Assembly (NCBI GenBank): GCA_030053915.1
Contig: JASGCT010000004.1
Location: 1-44,813, forward strand
DNA length: 44,813 nt
From: Alphaproteobacteria bacterium
GTDB lineage: Bacteria > Bacteroidota > Bacteroidia > Chitinophagales > Chitinophagaceae
Reading direction: 5' to 3'
Part shown: in pieces, positions 25,472 to 33,942 of the stretch
Layout of the letters: every line of letters begins with the position of its first letter
Numbering within the stretch: the stretch's first letter is position 1
Translations under genes and position numbers: made by a program
The notes under the pieces: model-generated
Database searches by the model: none
What the model saw: only the letters and a program-made list of their open reading frames with translations
What the model was told of the DNA's origin: nothing

Positions 25472-26923
25472 TTATAATTTTTGAATTCTTTTACGATATT
25501 TTTCAATATTTTTTCTAATGCTAAACATGGTTGTCTTTTTTAGAATTTTACCATTTTTAAAAACGGGTTCTAAATAGCCTTGTTGTTCTTGAAGGGGCGT
25601 ACATTGTTGTTTAGTTATAAAAACATCATGTTTATAATCAAGTTTTAAAAGCCCTTTATGCGATTGTTTGCTCAAATCGGTAACTGGTTTTTTAGAAATT
25701 TCTTTAGGAACGCCTTTGATTTCAACATACGTTGCTTTTATAGCAAAGCCAAGGGTATCTCGTGTAAAATTTCTTAAATATTTACCAACACCTATAACTA
25801 AATTTGAAGCCGACCAACCTTGTTGTTTTAAACCTTGTAAAATTAAACGATACGTTGGCAAATCCATACCGTCTCCGCAAATAATGCCAACCATTGGGTT
25901 TAACTCTTTAAATCCTAAACTATTTACTGAAGACCCAAATATGTCTTCTAACAATTTCAAAACACCTTTGTTTTCTAAACTTCCTTGAGGAGCTTTAGGA
26001 TTGCCTAAAATAACTAAAACTGGGTTACCGCTGTCTGGTCTAAAAATAAGCTTCCCTTTTCTTTTTAGTAAGAGCGGTTTTAATTCGTTGGCGTATTCCG
26101 ACATAACACGATAAACATTATAAGTATCAGAAACGATGCTTAAATTCCCTTTAGGATATATTTTTAGTAAGTGTTTAAATGCACTTAGTTCGCCATCTTC
26201 GCCATAAGATTGCATAACGCTGTGTTCGGTAGCCGGGATCGCACTAACACCTAATTTTTTTACAGAACCTCCATAATATTTTTCTACAAATGGTAAAGCT
26301 GGTAACGTTTCCATACCATTAAAACAACATAAATGAGCAACACCACTAATCGCCGCACTTTCTTCGCTACAACTACCTCTATAACCAAAATCGTGCACAA
26401 AACTATTTTTTAAATGATGTAAGGATTTGGGTACTGTTTCATTAAAATACTTTTCAAGTTCCATTTTATAATGAAGCGAAGCTGTAGCAACAGTGCACGA
26501 ATACCAAACTTTTAAAACGAGGCTTTCAATGAGTCCAACTACCCAATAAAAATCTTTATGCGTATTAGTAATTGTTAAAATAACGTTTCCTGGTGTAATA
26601 ATTGTGCCTTCAGGAATTGCTTTTATTAAAATAGGAAAATAACCTAATGCACACAGAGCATTTATTTTTTTTATAACTTCGGGTGAATTATTACCTAAAA
26701 TTTTTTTACGATAACTTAAAAACTCTGTCGCGTGTTCTGGGGTTAGTTTTATAGAAAGGTAGGCTTTTAAATAATAGTGTAAACCAAAAAAAGTAAATTG
26801 TTTAAAGGTTTGATTATTCCTAGTGTACATATAACTATACACCTTATTAATTCCTGGAACATATTGTTCCATGTGTCCCATTTTATATACGTCTGTTGAC
26901 AATAATGGATTGATATGGTTCAA
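25472..26923 (-). CDS. nadV: Nicotinamide phosphoribosyltransferase (NadV/NAMPT family)
   Basis: The 483-residue protein aligns along its length with NAMPT: 'STDVYKMGHMEQYVPG' at the N-terminus, 'IKAIPEGTIITPGNV', 'HDFGYRGSCSEESA' (Arg182), 'ATEHSVMQSYG' (the phosphorylated-His equivalent, H234), 'FRPDSGNP' and 'GVGKYLRNFTRD'. It joins nicotinamide to PRPP to give NMN for NAD salvage. The usual aspartate that selects nicotinamide (D219 in NAMPT) appears to be Glu here (E205 in 'NGMETLPAL'). The start looks non-ATG: TTG at 26923 (or ATT 26938) precedes the conserved 'NPLLSTDVY', and the first in-frame ATG would cut into it. It is followed by aspS; the gap to accC is 45 bp. Confidence 0.87.
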   Translation of the reverse strand: MNHINPLLSTDVYKMGHMEQYVPGINKVYSYMYTRNNQTFKQFTFFGLHYYLKAYLSIKLTPEHATEFLSYRKKILGNNSPEVIKKINALCALGYFPILIKAIPEGTIITPGNVILTITNTHKDFYWVVGLIESLVLKVWYSCTVATASLHYKMELEKYFNETVPKSLHHLKNSFVHDFGYRGSCSEESAAISGVAHLCCFNGMETLPALPFVEKYYGGSVKKLGVSAIPATEHSVMQSYGEDGELSAFKHLLKIYPKGNLSIVSDTYNVYRVMSEYANELKPLLLKRKGKLIFRPDSGNPVLVILGNPKAPQGSLENKGVLKLLEDIFGSSVNSLGFKELNPMVGIICGDGMDLPTYRLILQGLKQQGWSASNLVIGVGKYLRNFTRDTLGFAIKATYVEIKGVPKEISKKPVTDLSKQSHKGLLKLDYKHDVFITKQQCTPLQEQQGYLEPVFKNGKILKKTTMFSIRKNIEKYRKRIQKL

Positions 26924-26968
26924 TGAAGTATTTTTAATGAAAGAAAATAAACTGGGTCAAAATGAATA

Positions 26969-28309
26969 TTAAAATGTAAATGATTCTAAAAATTTTGTTG
27001 TAAAATTTCCTTTTTTAAAATCTTCGTTTTGCATAAGTTTAAGGTGGAACGGAATAGTCGTTTTTACGCCTTCAATGACATATTCGCTTAAAGCACGGTA
27101 CATGGTATTAATGGCTTCAGTTCTGGTTTGGGCAATGGCAATTAATTTACCAATCATACTATCGTAATAAGGGGGTATTTCGTAACCTGCATAGACATGA
27201 CTATCAACGCGAACACCATGCCCACCAGGTGTATTTAAAACAGTGATTCTTCCTGGGCATGGACGAAAATCGTTGTATGGGTCTTCGGCATTAATTCTAC
27301 ACTCTATAGCATGTAAATGGGGGTGGTAGTTTTTGCCAGAGATGGGTTCTCCCATAGCAATTTTTATTTGTTCTTTTACTAAATCGAAACTTGTAACTTC
27401 TTCGGTAACACAATGTTCTACTTGAATTCTAGTATTCATTTCCATAAAAAAGAAGTTTCGATGTTTATCAACTAAAAATTCAATGGTGCCAACGCCTTCG
27501 TAGTTTATACAAGATGCGGCTTTTACAGCGGCTTCGCCCATCTTTTCTCTTAATTCTGGAATCATAAATGGTGAGGGTGATTCTTCAACAAGTTTTTGAT
27601 GTCTTCTTTGAATGGAACAATCTCGTTCGCTAAGGTGGCATACTTTACCGTATTGATCTCCTGCTACTTGTATTTCGATATGACGGGGTTCTTCAATAAA
27701 TTTTTCCATATAAATACCATCGTTGTTAAAAGAGGCTTGGGCTTCAATTTTGGCACTATTGAAATGGTGCTCTAACTCGCTGAACTCATGGACAATTCGC
27801 ATACCCTTTCCACCACCGCCAGCAGTGGCTTTTAACATAACAGGATAGCCTATTTTTTCGGCTAATTCAGTGGCATGTTTTATACTTTCTAACAAGCCGT
27901 CGCCTCCCGGTACAACAGGAACACCTGCAGCAATCATTGTTTCTTTAGCAGTTATTTTATCGCCCATTTTCGAAATCATGTCTGGGGTTGGTCCTATAAA
28001 TTTTAAATTGTTTGCAGCGCAAATACGAGCAAAATAAGCATTCTCAGCTAAAAAACCATATCCAGGGTGAATGGCATCGGCGTTGGTAATTTCTGCCGCC
28101 GCAATGATTCTTGGAATATTTAAATATGAATCTATACTGCGTGGGCTACCTATGCAAACCGCCTCATCGGCAAATTTTACATGCAAACTATTCTTGTCTG
28201 CTGTAGAATATACAGCCACAGTTTTAATACCCATTTCTCTACAAGTTCTAATAACACGCAAAGCAATTTCACCGCGATTTGCTATAAGAATTTTTTTAAA
28301 GATTTTCAT
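26969..28309 (-). CDS. accC: Acetyl-CoA carboxylase biotin carboxylase subunit
   Basis: The 446-residue ATP-grasp enzyme has the standard landmarks: '[20 protein letters not shown]' at the N-terminus, '[12 protein letters not shown]', the ATP lid '[12 protein letters not shown]', '[20 protein letters not shown]', '[16 protein letters not shown]' and 'ECRINAEDP'. It carboxylates biotin on AccB, the first half of malonyl-CoA formation for fatty-acid synthesis. ATG at 28309 is 9 nt after the accB stop, and the efp-accB-accC order is well known in Bacteroidota. The carboxyltransferase subunits are not in the window. Confidence 0.97.
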   Translation of the reverse strand: MKIFKKILIANRGEIALRVIRTCREMGIKTVAVYSTADKNSLHVKFADEAVCIGSPRSIDSYLNIPRIIAAAEITNADAIHPGYGFLAENAYFARICAANNLKFIGPTPDMISKMGDKITAKETMIAAGVPVVPGGDGLLESIKHATELAEKIGYPVMLKATAGGGGKGMRIVHEFSELEHHFNSAKIEAQASFNNDGIYMEKFIEEPRHIEIQVAGDQYGKVCHLSERDCSIQRRHQKLVEESPSPFMIPELREKMGEAAVKAASCINYEGVGTIEFLVDKHRNFFFMEMNTRIQVEHCVTEEVTSFDLVKEQIKIAMGEPISGKNYHPHLHAIECRINAEDPYNDFRPCPGRITVLNTPGGHGVRVDSHVYAGYEIPPYYDSMIGKLIAIAQTRTEAINTMYRALSEYVIEGVKTTIPFHLKLMQNEDFKKGNFTTKFLESFTF

Positions 28310-28318
28310 AAATTAGCA

Positions 28319-28801
28319 TTAACTTTTACGAATTTTAAACAAGGGCTGGTCGAACTCAACTGGCTGGGCATCCTCAACTAAAATTTCTTCAATGATTCCA
28401 TTGTACTCGCATTCAATATCATTAAACAACTTCATTGCTTCAATAATACAAATGGTTTGACCTTTATTTACTTGAGACCCAACGGATACAAAATTTGGTT
28501 TATTGGGTCCTGGTTTACAGTAATAAGTACCTATCATGGGACTTTTAATAATTAATAAATCATCTTCTGATTTTGAATTTTCTTTTTTAGAACTCGTACT
28601 AGATTCTTGAGGGGCTTGAACAGCCGACATGGCTTGTGGTTGTTGAATAGATTGAAGAGAATTAGGCACAAAATTACCAGTAACCACCTTGTTTTCTTTT
28701 TGTTTAATAAAAATCTTTCCTTCACTACTTTCAATTGATAATTCAGCAATTTCTGTTTTGTTAACCATTTTGATTAACTCTTGAATTTTTTTTATGTCCA
28801 T
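28319..28801 (-). CDS. accB: Acetyl-CoA carboxylase biotin carboxyl carrier protein
   Basis: The 160-residue protein has a helical N-terminus ('IQELIKMVNKTEIAELSIES'), a Pro/Gln/Ser-rich flexible linker (about 40-80) and a C-terminal biotinyl domain. The biotin-accepting 'EAMK' is at 121-124 (Lys124), preceded by the 'SPMIGTYY' thumb region. It carries biotin between AccC and the carboxyltransferase. It lies between efp (19-nt gap) and accC (9-nt gap). Confidence 0.95.
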   Translation of the reverse strand: MDIKKIQELIKMVNKTEIAELSIESSEGKIFIKQKENKVVTGNFVPNSLQSIQQPQAMSAVQAPQESSTSSKKENSKSEDDLLIIKSPMIGTYYCKPGPNKPNFVSVGSQVNKGQTICIIEAMKLFNDIECEYNGIIEEILVEDAQPVEFDQPLFKIRKS

Positions 28802-28820
28802 AAAATTTATTTAAAATTTA

Positions 28821-29387
28821 TTAAGATTTTACACGTTCAATATATTCGCCAGTTTTGGTATGAACTCGAATTTTTTCGCCACTATCTACAAAAAGGGGTA
28901 CCATAACTTTGGCACCAGTTTCCATTGTAGCAGCTTTTAGAGCACGGGTAGCGGTATCACCTCTTAAACCAGGTTCGCAGTATGTAATCAACAAATCTAC
29001 TTTATCTGGAAGCTCAGCACCGATTGGCGTATCGGTTTCGGTATTAATAAATACAAAGACTTCTGAACTATCTTTAAGAAATTCTGGAGCATCTATCATT
29101 TCAGCTGATAAATTAATTTGTTCAAAAGTTTCATTATTCATTAAATTATAACCAGATTCGTCTTTGTACAAAAATTGAAATTGTTTTTTCTCAACACGAA
29201 TTGGAAAAATAGTTTCACCGCTGTTCCAAACTTTTTCGATTGTTCGTTTGTTATCCACACCTTTTAATTTCGCCCAAATTTTAGCTCCGGCTCTAGCAGT
29301 TTTGTTTTCTCCAAAATCAACCACAGTGTACAAATTGTTTTCCAATTTAATAATGAGTCCTCTTGAAATGTCTGATGTTGTTGCCAT
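28821..29387 (-). CDS. efp: Translation elongation factor P, arginine-type modification loop
   Basis: The 188-residue protein spans the three beta-barrel domains of EF-P and ends in the usual 'GEKIRVHTKTGEYIERVKS'. EF-P enters the ribosomal E site and rescues stalling at polyproline. In the tip loop of domain I, where EpmA-type EF-P has PGKG with the modified lysine, this protein reads 'NKTARAGAKIWAKLKG', placing Arg at position 32. That aligns with the 'NKSGRNAA' loop of Pseudomonas-type EF-P, which EarP rhamnosylates at Arg32. No earP-like gene is adjacent. It heads the efp-accB-accC operon behind a promoter at 29406-29438. Confidence 0.94.
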   Translation of the reverse strand: MATTSDISRGLIIKLENNLYTVVDFGENKTARAGAKIWAKLKGVDNKRTIEKVWNSGETIFPIRVEKKQFQFLYKDESGYNLMNNETFEQINLSAEMIDAPEFLKDSSEVFVFINTETDTPIGAELPDKVDLLITYCEPGLRGDTATRALKAATMETGAKVMVPLFVDSGEKIRVHTKTGEYIERVKS

Positions 29388-29405
29388 AATTATTTTTTAA
29401 AAAAG

Positions 29406-29438
29406 CAAATATACAAATTCTTTCTAAAATTATTCAAA
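29406..29438 (-). promoter_or_regulatory. Promoter of the efp-accB-accC operon
   Basis: TATATTTG (29406-29413, minus strand) fits TAnnTTTG. A TTTG at 29435-29438, 21 nt upstream, fits the -33 element. The -7 box ends 18 nt before the efp ATG. It is the best two-part promoter in the window. Confidence 0.6.
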
Positions 29439-29486
29439 TTTTTTAAATAAATTGATTAATATTTGTTAAAAATTTGCATTCATTTA

Positions 29487-29780
29487 TCATTTATAGTCTA
29501 AATTTAAAAAATTAAAGAGGTTTTTAAAATTGATTTTTGTATTTTTTTGTCCAACTCGCCCTAAAGGATAGGTTTGACCCAAATAGGTTCTTCATTATAT
29601 TTTTTGTGCTGCTAAAACATTAGTAATACCCTGAGTATCGGCGGTTAATAAACCTAAGCCGTATGATTTGGCAATGGTTAAGGCGTTTTTGTCGATTGAG
29701 GCGCCACCCATATATAATATAACGTGTTTACCTTTTAAAAGGCTCATGTTTTGTTTTAGTTTTGGTAAACGCACATTCAT
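29487..29780 (-). pseudogene. Decayed small gene with two tandem in-frame stops, family unknown
   Basis: An ORF of 61 codons starts at ATG 29780 ('KGKHVILYMGGASIDKNALT') and stops at 29595. The same frame has TAA TGA back to back (29592-29597). It then stays open for 34 more codons with a protein-like composition ('YPLGRVGQKNTKINFKNLF') before TGA at 29487. The simplest reading is a ~95-codon gene or gene fragment broken by stop mutations. The 'GKxVxLYxGG' segment loosely recalls an NAD-binding or nitrogenase-type beta-strand/glycine turn, but I cannot assign it. The remaining parts of the efp-GT2 gap (29388-29822) hold only the efp promoter. Confidence 0.35.
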
Positions 29781-29822
29781 AAAATATGTTTTAAAAACAA
29801 TATCAAATGTGCATTATGATTT

Positions 29823-30854
29823 TTAACTTTTAACTTCAAGTAATTTTTCAAAGGTATTTTTTTTCTTAAAATAACTATTATAAAGAATACTTTTAGAATA
29901 AAATCCTTTTAATTTTTTTAATGGAAGTCTATGCTTAGAAACAGTTACCTTGCCTTGAATTATTGCGCTATAAAAGGATAGGTGCGCATTAATAAAGGCT
30001 TTAAAAAAAGACCATTTTCCTTGCATTAAATATATACAACCTATTAAACATTCTAAAACCAAACGTATTGGCAAAACCTTTAAAGTGTCTAAAGGGGTTA
30101 AGTTTTTCCAAAGTATTATTAAATTATTCCGATGATTAAAAAATATTTTTCGAGCACTTCTTGGTAAGGTGCCTGCACCAACATGATACACAACAGATTG
30201 CGGGCACGACATAATGCTGTATCCCGCCATTTGTAAGCGCCAACACAAATCAATCTCTTCGTGATGCGCAAATAAAAATTTATCAAAACCACCTTGCTCT
30301 AAAAAAACATTTTTTCTTAAACAGATGGAGGCGCCACATGCCCAAAAAATTGGTTCTGAACTTTCATATTGCAATTTATCTTGTTCGCAATGTTGTAAAA
30401 CCCTTCCTCTGCAAAATGCAAATCCAAAAAGATCTAACCAACCACCATTGGCGCCAGCATATTCAAAATGGTCTCTTTTTTGATAATCTAATAATTTACT
30501 TTGACAAGCCCCAATTGTGGTATCTTGTTGCATTAAATCTACTAATGGCTGCAACCAACGAGGCGTAACTTCAATATCAGAATTTAATAAAACAATATAT
30601 TCACAATCTGGACAATTTTCAACCGCCCAATTATACCCAGCCGCAAAACCTAAATTGGATTGATTTTTTATCCAAAATATTTCAGGATATTGTTTAATAA
30701 CGTCTTCTGAATCGTCTATTGAGTTATTATCAGCCACCATCACAAAAAAATTTGGATAATCGGTCTCTAATACCTTTGGGATAAATTTTTTTAAGTATTT
30801 ACTACCATTATAGTTTAAAATGAGAATACCAACTCGAGTCAAAGATGATTTCAT
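29823..30854 (-). CDS. Family 2 glycosyltransferase (WbbL/rhamnosyltransferase-like)
   Basis: The 343-residue GT-A enzyme begins 'VGILILNYNGSKYLKKFIP'. It has 'MVADNNSIDDSED' (nucleotide-binding DNxSxD), the metal-binding region 'IVLLNSDIEVTPRW' (DxD-like NSDIE) and 'FDKFLFAHHEEIDLCWRLQ', the acceptor-side ED-like motif of WbbL-type enzymes. Such enzymes transfer rhamnose or other sugars to cell-surface glycans at the inner membrane. I chose ATG at 30854. The alternative TTG at 30863 lies against a TAnnTTTG box (30861-30868) and would not be transcribed. A hydrophobic stretch near residues 255-275 could associate with the membrane. It is divergent from the nucleotidyltransferase. Confidence 0.85.
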   Translation of the reverse strand: MKSSLTRVGILILNYNGSKYLKKFIPKVLETDYPNFFVMVADNNSIDDSEDVIKQYPEIFWIKNQSNLGFAAGYNWAVENCPDCEYIVLLNSDIEVTPRWLQPLVDLMQQDTTIGACQSKLLDYQKRDHFEYAGANGGWLDLFGFAFCRGRVLQHCEQDKLQYESSEPIFWACGASICLRKNVFLEQGGFDKFLFAHHEEIDLCWRLQMAGYSIMSCPQSVVYHVGAGTLPRSARKIFFNHRNNLIILWKNLTPLDTLKVLPIRLVLECLIGCIYLMQGKWSFFKAFINAHLSFYSAIIQGKVTVSKHRLPLKKLKGFYSKSILYNSYFKKKNTFEKLLEVKS

Positions 30855-30860
30855 GCCGAG

Positions 30861-30868
30861 CAAAATTA
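30861..30868 (-). promoter_or_regulatory. Bacteroidota -7 box very close to the GT2 start
   Basis: TAATTTTG on the minus strand ends 6 nt before ATG 30854, predicting an almost leaderless transcript. No convincing -33 element is visible. Confidence 0.4.
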
Positions 30869-30973
30869 CAAATTTTTTTATTAAAATTGGCTATAAAAAT
30901 CAATAATCTAAATTTAGACTAAAGAAATTTTGTTAATTTTTACTTTTTTTAGAATTGTTTAACAAAAATGACT

Positions 30974-30981
30974 TAGCTTTG
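30974..30981 (+). promoter_or_regulatory. Bacteroidota -7 box for the nucleotidyltransferase gene
   Basis: TAGCTTTG lies 11 nt before ATG 30993, with a TTG at 30955-30957 (16-nt spacer) as possible -33 element. Confidence 0.5.
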
Positions 30982-30992
30982 CAGTTCAAATT

Positions 30993-31988
30993 ATGAAAGC
31001 AATTATTCCAGTTGCCGGAACTGGGGCAAAATTAAGGCCTCATACTTATACACAACCTAAAGCATTGTTACCCCTTGCTGGTAAAACAGTTTTGGGATTT
31101 ATTATAGATAAATTAAAATCCGGAAATATCCAAGAATTTATTTTTATTATTGGCTATTTAGGAGAAAAAATTCAACAATTTGTAACAGAAAATTATCCTG
31201 ATTTAAAATGTCATTTTGTTGTTCAAAACGAACTATTAGGCATTGGGCATGCTATTAAACTCACAAGAGAAATCGTTCAAAATGATGAAATTTTTGTGGT
31301 ATTAGGTGATAGTTTTTGTGAATTCGATATCGATCAAGTACTTCATGAACCAGGAAATTTATTAGCTATTAAAAAAGTGGAAGACCCAAGAAACTTTGGG
31401 GTTGCGCATTTAAGTATGAATAACGTGATTGATGAGATGATTGAAAAACCAAGCATCCCTCGATCTAATAATGCCATTGTAGGTCTCTATAAAATTAAGG
31501 ACACAGAACTTTTGTTTGATTGTATGAACGAATATTATAATAAAATAAGTCATATAAATCAAAATTACCATTTAACTGACGCCTTACAATGTATGATTAA
31601 TAAAGGCGCTTCTTTTAAATCGTTTCAAGTTAAAAAATGGTTTGACTGTGGTAAAATTAGTACTTTACTTGAAGCAAATGCTATTTTATTACAACAAAAT
31701 AAAAGTAAAATTTTAACGCCCCCAGATCATGTGATTAATTCGGTTATATTAAACCCAGTTTATATAGCACCCAATTGTGATATTCAAAATTGCATTATTG
31801 GACCACACGTGTCTATAGGAAATAATGTAAAACTAACTAATTGCATCATTACTAATAGTATCATAGGATCATTTTCGCATTTAAAAGATATTGTTCTTAC
31901 CAATTCAATCATAGGTAGCGATGCGATTATAAAAGGCATGAATAGAACCTTAAATATTGGCGACAATACTGAAATTGATTTTGGATAA
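30993..31988 (+). CDS. Sugar-1-phosphate nucleotidyltransferase with left-handed beta-helix C-terminus
   Basis: The 331-residue protein starts 'MKAIIPVAGTGAKLRPHTYTQPKALLP', the NTP-transferase loop (GxGxxLRPxTxxxPKxLLP) of the RmlA/GlmU/GalU superfamily. 'VVLGDSFCEFD' carries the metal-binding aspartate and 'MIEKPSIPRSNNAIVGLY' the sugar-binding region. From about residue 250 the hexapeptide-like pattern ('IAPNCDIQNCIIGPHVSIGN') indicates a left-handed beta-helix, as in GlmU-like fusions. The family makes NDP-sugars (dTDP- or UDP-glucose type); the nucleotide and sugar are not determinable. It is divergent from a GT2 gene, which suggests a surface-glycan role. Confidence 0.85.
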   Translation: MKAIIPVAGTGAKLRPHTYTQPKALLPLAGKTVLGFIIDKLKSGNIQEFIFIIGYLGEKIQQFVTENYPDLKCHFVVQNELLGIGHAIKLTREIVQNDEIFVVLGDSFCEFDIDQVLHEPGNLLAIKKVEDPRNFGVAHLSMNNVIDEMIEKPSIPRSNNAIVGLYKIKDTELLFDCMNEYYNKISHINQNYHLTDALQCMINKGASFKSFQVKKWFDCGKISTLLEANAILLQQNKSKILTPPDHVINSVILNPVYIAPNCDIQNCIIGPHVSIGNNVKLTNCIITNSIIGSFSHLKDIVLTNSIIGSDAIIKGMNRTLNIGDNTEIDFG

Positions 31989-32013
31989 TAATTTTATATG
32001 GCTTACAGAATAA

Positions 32014-33570
32014 CTATAAATCTGTACTATCCGAAGAATTTTTAAAAGACGGAATCTTATAATCAAACATCTGATAGGTTATTGCATTTAATTTCTTTAA
32101 TATCTGAATACATTGTTCTAACTGTAAAGATTCTTCTAAATTTAAAGTGCGTTTATTATAAATTTCTTTAAGTGTTCGAAGCGATTCTTTGAAATGTGCA
32201 TAAGTAACCACTAATGATTTTAAAACCAATTGATGAACCCTTTTTTCAATTAATTTATGTTGCTCGTCATGGACAATATTTTTTATGGGATCATTAAAAT
32301 ATTTATTTCGATAGTAATCGCTTAATTTAGTATAATCAAGATTATCAATTTCAAGAAGCGGTTCAATTTTTAAATGGGCATCTAATTCAGCTAAATTGAT
32401 GTTGGGCTCAAATTCGCGAAGCATCAGTTGAGGTTGTACTGAATTAGTGTTTAAACCAGATTTTAATGATTTATTAGATTTATTTTTATGATTAGAAACT
32501 GAAACTCTTGCATAATCATGATGTTTGGAATTTGTTTTTAATGAATATGGTTTAGGGTCTGATTTTAAAATCTTTCTGTCATTTTTAACAAGAACATCTG
32601 ATGTAAGCGAAGAACTATTTAAATTGAAGCTAAAACGTGGCAAACTAAAGATAAGCACGAAAGCTATTAGCACCACACAAAAATTTAAAACGGTATTGTT
32701 TAAATTATTTTTAGCATGATTCGTATGAATTTTAAAACGTTTTAAAACTTGAGAACTTGATGACAAAAACCTTAAATTCAAACTGTTTTGGTAGTCAATA
32801 TTAAATTTTGTGAATTGGTATAACGACTTTAGATAGTATGATTTATTTTGAGAATGCTGTATTGCCCAATTGTCGGCTCTAACTTCAACTAAAAAATTAA
32901 GCTGAGAACGTAATATCCAAACTATGGGATTAAAAAATAAAATGGCAGACAAAAATTCAACGATAATTTTGTAAAGAAAGTCATTATAAAAAATATGAGC
33001 TAATTCGTGTAAAAAAATACATTCTGCTTGTTTATACGATAAATGATTAAAATAAGCTAATGGAAATACGATAATAGGTTTTAAAAACCCAAAAGTGAAA
33101 ACATTGTTGCCATTTTTAGGCATTAATAAAATTAGTTTTTGTAAAAATTTAGAGTCTATTTTATACGAAAATACATGGTTAAACACATCAAAAACCGGAG
33201 CTTGATCTGCTAAATGTAAAACTGGCATTTGTTTTAAATCTAAGATTTTTTTTAATACTAAGCCTAAAATTATAATAACATAACAAACAATAAAAAATAC
33301 ATTGTATCTAGGTTCAATAATTACGCGAAGAGTTGTTTGATTTAAAGTAAGAAATAGAACATTGGGATTATAAATGAAACAACTTAGCCAATGTATAAAA
33401 ACAATAGCCAAACTCAATTTTAAATAAATAATTTTAAATAAATAAAATTTAGGTTGAAACATTTTAAATAAACAATAAGGCGTTAACAACACAAGAGACA
33501 CCCACAAATTAGCTATAATTGCTTGTACGAATATGTGTGTTTTTAATGTTTCAAGCATTTGAAGTGGCAT
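32014..33570 (-). CDS. BlaR1/MecR1-type M56 family membrane metallopeptidase
   Basis: The 518-residue protein has N-terminal membrane helices (about 14-35, 48-66 and 90-108). The gluzincin motif 'HELAH' is at 188-192, followed by a helix pair and 'EVRADNWAI' carrying the downstream acidic residue, as in BlaR1/M56 peptidases. A further membrane helix lies at about 300-315. The remaining ~200 residues are a basic/helical region rather than a beta-lactam-binding penicillin-binding domain. By family knowledge it senses a signal and causes cleavage of its partner BlaI repressor. Its start overlaps the blaI-like gene by 20 bp. No beta-lactamase gene is nearby, so the signal is unlikely to be simply a beta-lactam. 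Confidence 0.85.
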   Translation of the reverse strand: MPLQMLETLKTHIFVQAIIANLWVSLVLLTPYCLFKMFQPKFYLFKIIYLKLSLAIVFIHWLSCFIYNPNVLFLTLNQTTLRVIIEPRYNVFFIVCYVIIILGLVLKKILDLKQMPVLHLADQAPVFDVFNHVFSYKIDSKFLQKLILLMPKNGNNVFTFGFLKPIIVFPLAYFNHLSYKQAECIFLHELAHIFYNDFLYKIIVEFLSAILFFNPIVWILRSQLNFLVEVRADNWAIQHSQNKSYYLKSLYQFTKFNIDYQNSLNLRFLSSSSQVLKRFKIHTNHAKNNLNNTVLNFCVVLIAFVLIFSLPRFSFNLNSSSLTSDVLVKNDRKILKSDPKPYSLKTNSKHHDYARVSVSNHKNKSNKSLKSGLNTNSVQPQLMLREFEPNINLAELDAHLKIEPLLEIDNLDYTKLSDYYRNKYFNDPIKNIVHDEQHKLIEKRVHQLVLKSLVVTYAHFKESLRTLKEIYNKRTLNLEESLQLEQCIQILKKLNAITYQMFDYKIPSFKNSSDSTDL

Positions 33571-33931
33571 CTAAATTCTCAATTATTTTTTTTATTGATT
33601 CTAGATCTGCTTTGTTAATATTGTGGTCGTTTCCTAAGGCGTTTAATACAAGGTTAAACGTAGAGCCCTTAAATAACGAACGCGTCATGTTTTGTAAATA
33701 ATTTTTTTGTACTTCCTCTCGGGTTACAGAGGGTGAATAGACGTGGTGCTTTTGGTCTTTAAAAAAAACAACCATCTTTTTTTCAGTTAGAATTTGCATA
33801 AATTTCAATACAGTTGTGTAACCAACCTCTTTAAATTTTATGAGTTCATCGTGAAGTTCTTTAACTGTTGCCTGCCCTTTGTCCCATAATATGTTAAGTA
33901 ACTCTAATTCTTTATCAGTAGGTTTTGTCAT
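33551..33931 (-). CDS. BlaI/MecI/CopY-family transcriptional repressor
   Basis: The 126-residue protein is a Penicillinase_R winged helix: 'MTKPTDKELELLNILWDKGQ' then 'ATVKELHDEL', 'GYTTVLKFMQILTEKKMV' (recognition helix and wing). 'VYSPSVTREEVQKNYLQNM' is the cleavage-prone dimerisation helix region. Such repressors bind inverted repeats at their own and target promoters and are inactivated by the partner M56 protease, encoded here with a 20-bp overlap downstream. It starts 11 nt after the hppA stop, so it can be co-transcribed with hppA. Confidence 0.92.
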   Translation of the reverse strand: MTKPTDKELELLNILWDKGQATVKELHDELIKFKEVGYTTVLKFMQILTEKKMVVFFKDQKHHVYSPSVTREEVQKNYLQNMTRSLFKGSTFNLVLNALGNDHNINKADLESIKKIIENLDATSNA

Positions 33932-33942
33932 AACTAATAGTT

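Noticed and set aside
32014..33570. BlaR1-like gene as evidence of beta-lactam resistance
   Set aside because: No penicillin-binding sensor domain and no beta-lactamase gene in the window; M56/BlaI pairs are common regulators in Bacteroidota.
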